13,949 bases of DNA from Candidatus Poribacteria bacterium (GTDB lineage: Bacteria; Poribacteria; WGA-4E; GCA-2687025): the NCBI GenBank assembly GCA_002687025.1, contig NYZG01000338.1:1-13949 (forward strand), in the 5' to 3' direction. The position numbers were made by a program, and so were the translations under genes. Shown here one piece after another: positions 6,541 to 12,414 of the stretch. A model generated the notes under the pieces. It did not search any database. It was not told the DNA's origin and saw only the letters and a program-made list of their open reading frames with translations. How positions within the stretch are numbered: the stretch's first letter is position 1; every line of letters starts with the position of its first letter.

Positions 6541-7749
6541 ATGGCGAAGCCTACGCTAACGCCCGCGGAACGCATCCGCGCGACGCTGGATCATCAGGAA
6601 CCGGATCGCGTCCCCCTGGACTTCTCCGCCACCGGGCTCTCCGGCCTCCGGGTCGAGGCGCAAGACGCCCTACTGCGCCACATCGAAATCGACGACATCT
6701 CGCGCGTCGTGGTGAACGCGCAGGAGCGGCTCGCGCAACCCCATGAGGCGCTCCTCGAGCTGTACCCCGCCGACGCCACCGGATGGCTGCCCACGCCGGG
6801 CCCGCTCGTCCTCGAGGACGACGACGGCGAGGAACGCTACGACTGGCTCCCCGCCGTGCACGAGGAGGCCGATCCTCGCGGCGCGGAACTCCCGAGGATT
6901 CCAGTGCGTCGCCTGACCGACGAATGGGGCGTCGTCTGGGAACGCCGCGGACCCGAACACGCGTTCCACCCGCAGACGGTTCCGCTAAGCGGCGAGCTCC
7001 CCTCGAACAGCGTGGCCGCACACGACTTCCCAGACCCCACCGACGAACGGCGATGGGCGGCGGCGCCCGACATCGACGAGCGGCCCACTATCATCGGGGG
7101 ATATGGTCGAGGTCTCCTGGAGACGGCTCTCCTTCTCCGCGGCCGGCAGGACGTGAATCGTGACCTCGCGCTCGACACGGGTCTCACTCAGCCGATCATC
7201 GAGCGGACACTCGACGTGAAGATGCGCTACTGGGAGGCCCGCCTCGCCGGCCTCGACGAGGCGCCGGCGCTGTTGGTCGAACGGGAGCGGTTCGACCTGC
7301 TCGACGGCCTGCCGATGGGCGAGTCGACATTCCGCCAGCTCCTGAGGCCGCACTGGGAACAGCTCGCGGCGCTCCTTCAGTCGCTGGCGCCGGACAGCGC
7401 GATCATGCTGTTCGCGAGCGTGTACTCGCATCGCTACTTGCAGGACCTGGTCGACATGGGCTTCGGCGCCGTCAATACGCTGCCCGCCGGAATCGTCGGC
7501 GCCAACGCGGCGTTCATGAAGCGTGAATACGGCGATAGTATTGTCTTCTGGGGTGGCGGATCGTGGAGCAAGGCGGATTTCCTGATGGCGTCGCCGGACA
7601 AGGCCGCGGACCACGTGAAAGCCACGCTCGATGAGATGGCGCCGGGAGGTGGATTCGTCTGGGCGCCGTCGCCCGTCATCGACGTCGACGTACCGCCGGA
7701 AAACGTCGTAAGCGCCCTAGACACGCTGTTCGAGTACGGTCTATATTGA
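6541..7749 (+). CDS. Uroporphyrinogen decarboxylase (URO-D) superfamily protein, corrinoid-methyltransferase-like, cysteine-free
   Basis: The 402-residue protein begins with ERIRATLDHQEPDRVPLDF, the typical N-terminus of the URO-D-like branch that includes MtaA/MtbA/CmuA methyltransferases and many uncharacterised proteins. It ends with GGGFVWAPSPVIDVDVPPENV and LFEYGLY, the typical C-terminal motif (GGG-h-h-h-x-P...PPEN...eyG-Y). It is not haem-pathway HemE, because that enzyme's conserved N-terminal arginine-rich motif is absent. There is no cysteine anywhere, so the His-x-Cys...Cys zinc site of the thiol-activating methyltransferases is missing; the matching region reads ASVYSHRYLQDLVDMGFGAV. 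Zinc-dependent thiol methylation is therefore unlikely. No corrinoid protein is encoded nearby. It starts three bases after the HEAT gene and is followed by nuoI 35 bases later. Substrate unknown. Confidence 0.82.
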   Translation: MAKPTLTPAERIRATLDHQEPDRVPLDFSATGLSGLRVEAQDALLRHIEIDDISRVVVNAQERLAQPHEALLELYPADATGWLPTPGPLVLEDDDGEERYDWLPAVHEEADPRGAELPRIPVRRLTDEWGVVWERRGPEHAFHPQTVPLSGELPSNSVAAHDFPDPTDERRWAAAPDIDERPTIIGGYGRGLLETALLLRGRQDVNRDLALDTGLTQPIIERTLDVKMRYWEARLAGLDEAPALLVERERFDLLDGLPMGESTFRQLLRPHWEQLAALLQSLAPDSAIMLFASVYSHRYLQDLVDMGFGAVNTLPAGIVGANAAFMKREYGDSIVFWGGGSWSKADFLMASPDKAADHVKATLDEMAPGGGFVWAPSPVIDVDVPPENVVSALDTLFEYGLY

Positions 7750-7784
7750 CAGTGGCCACGCTAGGAACGACCACGGAGGTCCGA

Positions 7785-8309
7785 ATGGACACGCCACCGA
7801 AGAGCGCGCACACCCACGAGATGACCTGGTGGGAGCGCATGTACGTTCCCGAGGTCTTCAAAGGGCTGGCCACGACGCTCAAGCACATCCCCCAGAAGAA
7901 GAAGACCCTCCAGTATCCCGAGGAGCGTCCCGAGCGTCTCCGACCGGAGCCGGAGCGGTACCGCGGCATGCATCGCCTGACGAAGGACCCCGACGGCCGC
8001 GTGAAGTGCGTCGCATGCTTCATGTGCGCTACCGCCTGCCCCGCCGAATGCATCAACATCGTCGCGCAGCCCACGCCTGACGAATGGACCGACCGCGAGA
8101 AGATGCCCGCGGTGTTCGAGATAAACGAGCTTCGCTGCATCTTCTGCGGGTACTGCGTCGAGGCGTGCCCCGAAGACGCGATCCGCATGGACACGAACAT
8201 CACCGTGCCGGTCTTCGGTCGGCGCGAGGATTTCATCTTCGACAGAGACCGCCTCCTGAGCCACGAGCCCAGGATGGACCTCAACGGGGAATACATGTCC
8301 CGAAGGTAG
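7785..8309 (+). CDS. nuoI: NADH-quinone oxidoreductase subunit I (NuoI), first copy
   Basis: The 174-residue product is the two-[4Fe-4S] ferredoxin-like subunit I of respiratory complex I, which carries electrons in the peripheral arm toward the quinone site. Both clusters are complete: C75-C78-C81-C85 in CVACFMCATACP, with C85 followed by P, and C118-C121-C124-C128 in CIFCGYCVEACP. The conserved LQYPEE and RYRGMHRL segments precede the first cluster. An in-frame TTG at 7746 overlaps the previous stop; the ATG at 7785 is preferred because GGAGGT lies just upstream (four-base gap, slightly short). No other nuo gene lies beside it, which is unusual since nuoI normally sits between nuoH and nuoJ. 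The context is a mixed operon ahead of moaA. A second, dissimilar nuoI lies 1.9 kb downstream. Confidence 0.93.
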   Translation: MDTPPKSAHTHEMTWWERMYVPEVFKGLATTLKHIPQKKKTLQYPEERPERLRPEPERYRGMHRLTKDPDGRVKCVACFMCATACPAECINIVAQPTPDEWTDREKMPAVFEINELRCIFCGYCVEACPEDAIRMDTNITVPVFGRREDFIFDRDRLLSHEPRMDLNGEYMSRR

Positions 8310-8322
8310 TTCGGAATCCGTC

Positions 8323-8337
8323 GAGGAGCTCCCCATT
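8323..8337 (+). promoter_or_regulatory. Shine-Dalgarno and ATT start of moaA
   Basis: GAGGAG (8323-8328) is followed after six bases by ATT (8335-8337). In this frame, between the upstream stop at 8257-8259 and the TTG at 8386, there is no ATG, GTG, TTG or CTG. Starting at TTG 8386 would remove the conserved D-x-F-G-R segment of MoaA and has no ribosome-binding site. The ATT with ideal spacing is therefore the best-supported start. Confidence 0.6.
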
Positions 8338-9327
8338 AGCGCCCACGGCCCACTCGTCGATACATTCGGCCGCCACGTACACAGCTTGCGCGTCTCTGTC
8401 ACGGATCGCTGCAACTTCCGGTGCGTGTACTGCATGCCCGAGGAGATGCAGTTCATGCCGCGCGCCGAGTTGCTCAGCTTCGAGGAGATCACGCGCTTCG
8501 TGCGCATCGTGGCAGCGATGGGCATCAGCAAAGTGCGCCTCACCGGTGGCGAGCCCCTGGTCCGCCGCGACCTGCCGGAACTGGTGCGGCAGATAGCCGA
8601 CGTCGATGGCATCGAAGACCTCGCACTGACGACGAACGGCATCCTGCTCCCGCAGGTGGCCGGCGCCCTGAAAGCCGCTGGGCTGCATCGCCTGAACGTC
8701 AGCCTCGACTCGCTGGACCGCGACACGTTCGCAGAACTCACACGGCGCGACGCCCTCGACAAGGTGCTTGCCGGGATAGACGCGGCGTTGACCGTGGGGT
8801 TCGTCCCGTTGAAGGTTAACGCGGTCGCTATGCGCGATACGACCGCGGGCGAGCTCCTCGAATTCGCACGGTTCGCGCGCGAGCGCCCGGTCATCGTCCG
8901 GTTCATCGAGTTCATGCCCCTGGACGGCGACGAGCAATGGTCGCTCGATCAGATCCTCACAGGCGACGAGATCGTCGAACGGATCGGCGCGGCCTATCCG
9001 TTGGACGCCGTGCCCGGCCGTGGCAGCCAACCGGCACAGCGCTACCGTTTCCGTGACGGCAAAGGCGAGATCGGGATCATAGCCACGGTGACGGAGCCGT
9101 TCTGCGACAACTGCGACCGCATACGCCTCACCGCCGACGGTAAACTGCGCAACTGCCTGTTCGCGTTGGACGAGACGGACATCCGGGGGCTTCTGCGTGG
9201 CGCCGCGGACGACGACGCGATCGCCGAAGCCGTCACCGCGTCCGTGTGGTCCAAGTGGCGGGGACATCTCATCAACCAGACGGAGTTTGTGCGCCCCGGG
9301 CGGAACATGTCCCAGATCGGCGGATAG
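8335..9327 (+). CDS. moaA: GTP 3',8-cyclase MoaA (molybdenum cofactor biosynthesis)
   Basis: MoaA is a radical-SAM enzyme that converts GTP to 3',8-cyclo-7,8-dihydro-GTP, the first step of molybdopterin synthesis. The radical-SAM cluster motif is C26-x3-C30-x2-C33 (DRCNFRCVYCMP), followed by LTGGEPLVR for SAM binding. The C-terminal second cluster is C257-x2-C260-x13-C274 (FCDNCDRIRLT...LRNC), and the chain ends with the functional Gly-Gly tail (SQIGG). With the ATT start at 8335 the protein is 330 residues, the usual size, and retains the conserved VDTFGR; the alternative TTG at 8386 gives 313 residues without it. No other moa/moe gene is in the window, so the rest of the pathway must be elsewhere. 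It starts 25 bases after nuoI and ends 21 bases before the next gene. Confidence 0.95.
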   Translation: MSAHGPLVDTFGRHVHSLRVSVTDRCNFRCVYCMPEEMQFMPRAELLSFEEITRFVRIVAAMGISKVRLTGGEPLVRRDLPELVRQIADVDGIEDLALTTNGILLPQVAGALKAAGLHRLNVSLDSLDRDTFAELTRRDALDKVLAGIDAALTVGFVPLKVNAVAMRDTTAGELLEFARFARERPVIVRFIEFMPLDGDEQWSLDQILTGDEIVERIGAAYPLDAVPGRGSQPAQRYRFRDGKGEIGIIATVTEPFCDNCDRIRLTADGKLRNCLFALDETDIRGLLRGAADDDAIAEAVTASVWSKWRGHLINQTEFVRPGRNMSQIGG

Positions 9328-9348
9328 GCACGGGTCGGGAGGAACGCG

Positions 9349-10086
9349 ATGAGAACCGCGAATCCGGCGCTCAAAGCCAGCACGTTCGCGCAGGCCGGAG
9401 TCGTGCCCGAGTCCGAGTCGATGACGATTCAGGGCACGGTGAACAAGACGTTCCTGATCCTGCTCGTTGTCGTCGGGGCCGCGTACACGACTTGGGGGCT
9501 CACGTTCCAGGGCAGGGACGCGGCGTTGCCGCTGATGGGCGTAGGACTTATCGGCGGGCTGATCGTCGGGATCGTGACGGTCGTCAGGCCGGCATGGGCG
9601 CCAGTCACCGCGCCGATCTATGGCGCGCTACAGGGGTTCTTCCTGGGCGGCGTGTCGGCGGCGGCGAACATGATGTATCCGGGCATCGTGCCGCAAGCGG
9701 TCGGCCTCACGTTCGGGACGGCATTCTGCCTGCTGCTCGCGTATCGGTCGGGCCTCATCCAGGCTACGGAGAACTTCCGGCTCGGCGTGGCCGCCGCCAC
9801 CGGCGGGATATTCGCCGTCTACATGGTCTCGTTCATCATGGGGATGTTCGGCCTGAGCGTGCCGTTCATCCACAGCAGCGGGGTCATCGGCATCGGTTTC
9901 AGCCTGTTCGTCGTCGTGTTGGCGGCGCTAAATCTCGTGCTCGACTTCGACTTCATCGAGAAAGGCGCCGAGACCCACGCGCCTAAGCACATGGAGTGGT
10001 ACGCGGCGTTCGGGCTGATGGTCACGCTCATATGGCTGTACCTCGAAATCCTCCGCCTGCTCATGAAGTTGCGGAGCGACGACTGA
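9349..10086 (+). CDS. Bax inhibitor-1 / YccA family integral membrane protein
   Basis: The 245-residue protein has seven predicted membrane spans (starting about residues 34, 60, 84, 117, 144, 175 and 214). It carries bacterial YccA/BI-1 landmarks: the N-terminal RTANPALKASTF, the NGTVNKT-like QGTVNKTFLILL entering span 1, DFDFIEKGAE between spans 6 and 7, and the terminal PKHMEWYAAFGLMVTLIWLYLEILRLL. Bacterial relatives are inner-membrane proteins; some (BsYetJ) act as pH-sensitive calcium leak channels and E. coli YccA modulates FtsH. The role here is not known. The ATG is preceded by GGGAGG at good distance. It is the last gene of the tight rightward row; a promoter candidate for the next gene begins 14 bases after its stop. 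Confidence 0.92.
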   Translation: MRTANPALKASTFAQAGVVPESESMTIQGTVNKTFLILLVVVGAAYTTWGLTFQGRDAALPLMGVGLIGGLIVGIVTVVRPAWAPVTAPIYGALQGFFLGGVSAAANMMYPGIVPQAVGLTFGTAFCLLLAYRSGLIQATENFRLGVAAATGGIFAVYMVSFIMGMFGLSVPFIHSSGVIGIGFSLFVVVLAALNLVLDFDFIEKGAETHAPKHMEWYAAFGLMVTLIWLYLEILRLLMKLRSDD

Positions 10087-10100
10087 GGCCGCAGAACGGG

Positions 10101-10129
10101 CAGACATCGGCATCCGCATCGGATATGAT
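10101..10129 (+). promoter_or_regulatory. Promoter candidate for the second nuoI
   Basis: CAGACA (10101-10106, four of six to TTGACA) and TATGAT (10124-10129, five of six to TATAAT) are spaced by 17 bases in a short GC-rich gap. This would start transcription near 10136, giving a leader of about 47 bases before the TTG start. It would let the second nuoI be expressed independently of the upstream operon. Confidence 0.5.
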
Positions 10130-10138
10130 TCCGTCGTG

Positions 10139-10159
10139 ACACGGCCCGCGCGGCCGTGT
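10139..10159 (+). repeat. Hairpin in the leader of the second nuoI
   Basis: ACACGGCC and GGCCGTGT form a perfect 8-bp stem around the five-base loop CGCGC. It lies at the predicted 5' end of the transcript, between the promoter candidate and the ribosome-binding site. It may stabilise the mRNA or be an operator in DNA form; no function is shown by the sequence. Confidence 0.35.
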
Positions 10160-10182
10160 GTGCGGCGGGGAAAGGGGACGCG

Positions 10183-10662
10183 TTGCGGCAGTATCTCCGG
10201 AACATCTACGGCACGGTATGGACGTCGATGCTGGGTATGCGGATTACCATGGGTGAGTTTTTCACCCCCGCCGTTACCCGCGAGTACCCCGAGCATCACC
10301 CCGATATCCCCGACGGCTCCCGCAACCGCCTGCACAACGAGATGGGCGACTGCGTGGTGTGCCTGGCCTGCGCGAACGACTGCCCGGTGGACTGCATCCA
10401 TATCGAGTACGAAGAAGCGCCGAAGGGGATGATCTTCTCGAACACGTCCAAGGGCGTGCCGATTCGCCGGAACGCGTCGCTCTTCGACATCGACATGTCC
10501 CAGTGCTGCTTCTGCGGTCTCTGCGTCGAGGCGTGCCCCACCGAATGCCTCACGATGACGAAAGACTTCGAGTACTCGACCTACGACCGGACGGAACTCA
10601 TCCACGCGTTCGCCGCGCCGTTCGGGCCCGCCAAGCCCGCCGCGAAGAAGAAGCGCGCGTAA
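10183..10662 (+). CDS. nuoI: NADH-quinone oxidoreductase subunit I (NuoI), second, diverged copy
   Basis: The 159-residue product is again a complex I NuoI-type protein with two complete 4Fe-4S sites: C57-C60-C63-C67 (DCVVCLACANDCP) and C108-C111-C114-C118 (QCCFCGLCVEACPTECL). The preceding MRITMGEFFTPAVTREYPEHH matches the NuoI membrane-facing N-terminus. It is clearly not a recent duplicate of the upstream copy. It has the FDIDMSQCCFCGLCVEACPTECL form of the second cluster and an insert between clusters, where the first copy has INELRCIFCGYCVEACPEDAI. TTG at 10183 preceded by AAAGGGG is the preferred start; an in-frame GTG at 10156 (nine codons longer) lies within the leader hairpin. The tail is basic and alanine-rich (PAKPAAKKKRA). 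It could serve a second complex I isoform or another ferredoxin-linked complex. Confidence 0.9.
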   Translation: MRQYLRNIYGTVWTSMLGMRITMGEFFTPAVTREYPEHHPDIPDGSRNRLHNEMGDCVVCLACANDCPVDCIHIEYEEAPKGMIFSNTSKGVPIRRNASLFDIDMSQCCFCGLCVEACPTECLTMTKDFEYSTYDRTELIHAFAAPFGPAKPAAKKKRA

Positions 10663-10730
10663 CACCCTTCATCTCCTGGATGGACTCTCCCCGGACACGG
10701 CGTCTCCAGACGTGTGCTCGCCGATATGTG

Positions 10731-10752
10731 TCACGAGGTGGCCGCCTCGTGA
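10731..10752. promoter_or_regulatory. 22-bp near-perfect palindrome, operator candidate for the ECF gene
   Basis: TCACGAGG (10731-10738) and CCTCGTGA (10745-10752) are perfect inverted arms. The centre GG/CC is also symmetric, leaving one mismatched pair among eleven. It ends five bases before the TATAAT at 10758 and covers the place of the -35 element, for which no recognisable hexamer exists. This geometry fits a repressor site, or an activator replacing -35 contacts. Confidence 0.5.
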
Positions 10753-10757
10753 ATCTG

Positions 10758-10763
10758 TATAAT
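10758..10763 (+). promoter_or_regulatory. Perfect -10 element (TATAAT) ahead of the ECF sigma gene
   Basis: TATAAT stands out in GC-rich surroundings. GTG follows after six bases (10770), where transcription would start, so the mRNA would be leaderless. No TTGACA-like -35 is found 15-19 bases upstream; that region is taken by the 22-bp palindrome. Confidence 0.5.
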
Positions 10764-10769
10764 GCGGGC

Positions 10770-12224
10770 GTGTACCCGGGAGGCGGCGGCATCACCGAGC
10801 GAATCACCGTACAGAACGCGCGACAGGGCGACGCGGACGCCTTCGGGGTCTTGGTGCGCGCGTACAGCGGGCAAGTGCGCGCGATCGCGTACGCGATCCT
10901 GCTCAACGACGCGGACGCCGAGGAGGTAGTGCAGGAGACGTTCCTCCGCGCCTATGAGCGCCTTGGGCAACTCCGCGACCCTGATCACTTCTCGTCATGG
11001 GTGGCGCGCATCGCGCGGTCGTGCGCTCTTCTGCGACTGCGTCACCGGCGGCGAGAGGTGCTCACGACTACACCGCGACCCACGGACAGTCCGTCCGAGG
11101 GCCCGACAGGGCAGGAACGCTTCGAGCAGCGTGAGGATCTGCGTGAGGTGCTGGTCGGCGCGCTGGAGGCGCTGCCGGACTCGCTTCGCCTGCCGCTTGT
11201 CATGCGGCACATGCAGGACGCCTCGTACGAGGACATCTCACGTGCGCTGCTCATACGCCAGGATGCCGTTCGGCGACGGGTCAAACGCGCGCGGGAGAGG
11301 CTGATACAGCACTTCCGACGCTCCGGTCGGCGCGAAGACTGCATCGACCTTCTCAGGACGTACGGTCTGGCGGGGGTCACGGCGGGCGGTCACGCGTGGC
11401 GCGTGCTGGAGGAGTTACTGGGGAAGCCGCCGCCCGGCGGCCACGCCGTCTCGCGCGTGAACGCGCCCCTGGCGTACGGCGCCCTGGGAGCTGCTGCGCT
11501 CGGGGGACTTCTTGTCGGCGGCCTCTGGATGACGCAATGGTCCGCATTCCGGCAGATGGACGACGTGACCGACGATGGCGTCGCATGGGTCGCAACGACT
11601 CCTGCGGCGGTAGGCGCGCCGGCCGCCGCGCCGACACGGCGACGGCCCAGACGCGGGCGCGTCGTGCTTGCGCCCGGCGCGGAGCATCTTGGATGGCTCC
11701 CGTGGCAACCGGGCAAGAATCCATCGCTGCCCAGACGGCAGCAGGAGTTCGTCCGTAGCGCGCCCGCAGGGGCCGTGGTCGACAGCGACCCCGGGGTCTT
11801 CAGACGGTTCGAGCCCGCCGAGGGCGTCGTCACGCTCGAAGTGTGGATGAAGCCGTCGCTAGAGGAGGTGAACGCCGGCATCGGCCTCCTGATGGAATCC
11901 CTCGATAACAGTAGCGGCCCCGGGCTGGCGAAGAACGAGACGAACCGATGGCTGTACTACCCCGAACGCGGCCACGGACAGGTCGCTTGTGCCGACGTGG
12001 AACCGCAAGGCCACGACATCAAACTCGTCTACAGGACCGGGCCGTCGACGTACGACCTGTACCTCGACGGAAACCTGATAGACGCCGACATACCTCAACC
12101 GAGCCTTGCCCTCGTGGGCCAGGCGGTCACCGGGGTTTACGTGTTCTCCGGGCGAGGTGGGGTCGGGGCATCGACGTACTTCGACGATCTCAGCGTGACG
12201 GTGGAGGAACCGATGATCCGGTGA
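10770..12224 (+). CDS. ECF sigma factor fused to a transmembrane segment and a LamG/concanavalin-like domain
   Basis: With the GTG at 10770 the protein has 484 residues, over twice the usual ECF sigma length (about 170-200). Region 2 spans about 12-85 (QGDADAFGVLVRAY, DAEEVVQETFLRAYERL). Region 4 spans about 118-186 (LEALPDSLRLPLVMRHMQDASYEDIS, then the helix VRRRVKRARERLI). After a 45-residue linker comes one strong membrane span at about 232-256 (APLAYGALGAAALGGLLVGG), an alanine/proline stretch with a basic cluster RRRPRRGR (290-297), and a beta-rich domain (about 336-482). That domain has VVTLEVWMKPS, YDLYLDGNLID and a closing STYFDDLSVTVEE, resembling LamG/concanavalin-like folds. Predicted topology: sigma domains inside, lectin-like domain outside. 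Other in-frame starts are ATG 10680 and GTG 10749 (GAGGT ahead). No separate anti-sigma gene is adjacent. Promoter-binding activity and sensing are inference. Confidence 0.82.
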   Translation: MYPGGGGITERITVQNARQGDADAFGVLVRAYSGQVRAIAYAILLNDADAEEVVQETFLRAYERLGQLRDPDHFSSWVARIARSCALLRLRHRRREVLTTTPRPTDSPSEGPTGQERFEQREDLREVLVGALEALPDSLRLPLVMRHMQDASYEDISRALLIRQDAVRRRVKRARERLIQHFRRSGRREDCIDLLRTYGLAGVTAGGHAWRVLEELLGKPPPGGHAVSRVNAPLAYGALGAAALGGLLVGGLWMTQWSAFRQMDDVTDDGVAWVATTPAAVGAPAAAPTRRRPRRGRVVLAPGAEHLGWLPWQPGKNPSLPRRQQEFVRSAPAGAVVDSDPGVFRRFEPAEGVVTLEVWMKPSLEEVNAGIGLLMESLDNSSGPGLAKNETNRWLYYPERGHGQVACADVEPQGHDIKLVYRTGPSTYDLYLDGNLIDADIPQPSLALVGQAVTGVYVFSGRGGVGASTYFDDLSVTVEEPMIR

Positions 12225-12238
12225 TCGGTACGCGGTGG

Positions 12239-12281
12239 TGGAACTCCTGCCCGAGTTTGGCAGCGCGGAGCAGGAGTTCCA
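12239..12281 (+). terminator. Hairpin after the ECF-fusion gene, possible terminator
   Basis: TGGAACTCCTGC (12239-12250) and GCAGGAGTTCCA (12270-12281) are perfect 12-bp inverted repeats around a 19-base loop, beginning 15 bases past the stop codon. No T-run follows, so it may be a Rho-type or mRNA-stabilising hairpin, or an operator. The remaining bases to 12414 hold no gene. Confidence 0.45.
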
Positions 12282-12414
12282 ACGCCTCTGAAGGACGAGC
12301 CATCAGCGGCAGCGGAGATGATACCGGAATAGCACGCCAACGACACAACGCGTGGCAGGGCCGTTCGGCACGGATGCCGGCGCGCCCTGCGCCCAACGAC
12401 ATAGGAGAGCGCGC

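Noticed and set aside
6541..7749. Assignment as haem-pathway uroporphyrinogen decarboxylase HemE
   Set aside because: The HemE N-terminal arginine-rich substrate motif is absent, and the sequence follows the methyltransferase-like branch.
7746..7751. Perfect TTGACA overlapping the stop of the URO-D-like gene, possible -35 for nuoI
   Set aside because: No acceptable -10 hexamer lies 15-19 bases downstream; the position 17 bases on reads GACCAC.
7746..7784. TTG at 7746 as an earlier start for the first nuoI
   Set aside because: It overlaps the preceding stop and lacks the GGAGGT that precedes the ATG at 7785.
10359..10769. Upstream extension of the ECF-fusion frame into the second nuoI
   Set aside because: The frame is open but overlaps nuoI out of phase; the translation there is arginine-rich and unrelated to sigma factors. 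The first sigma-like residues come after 10790.
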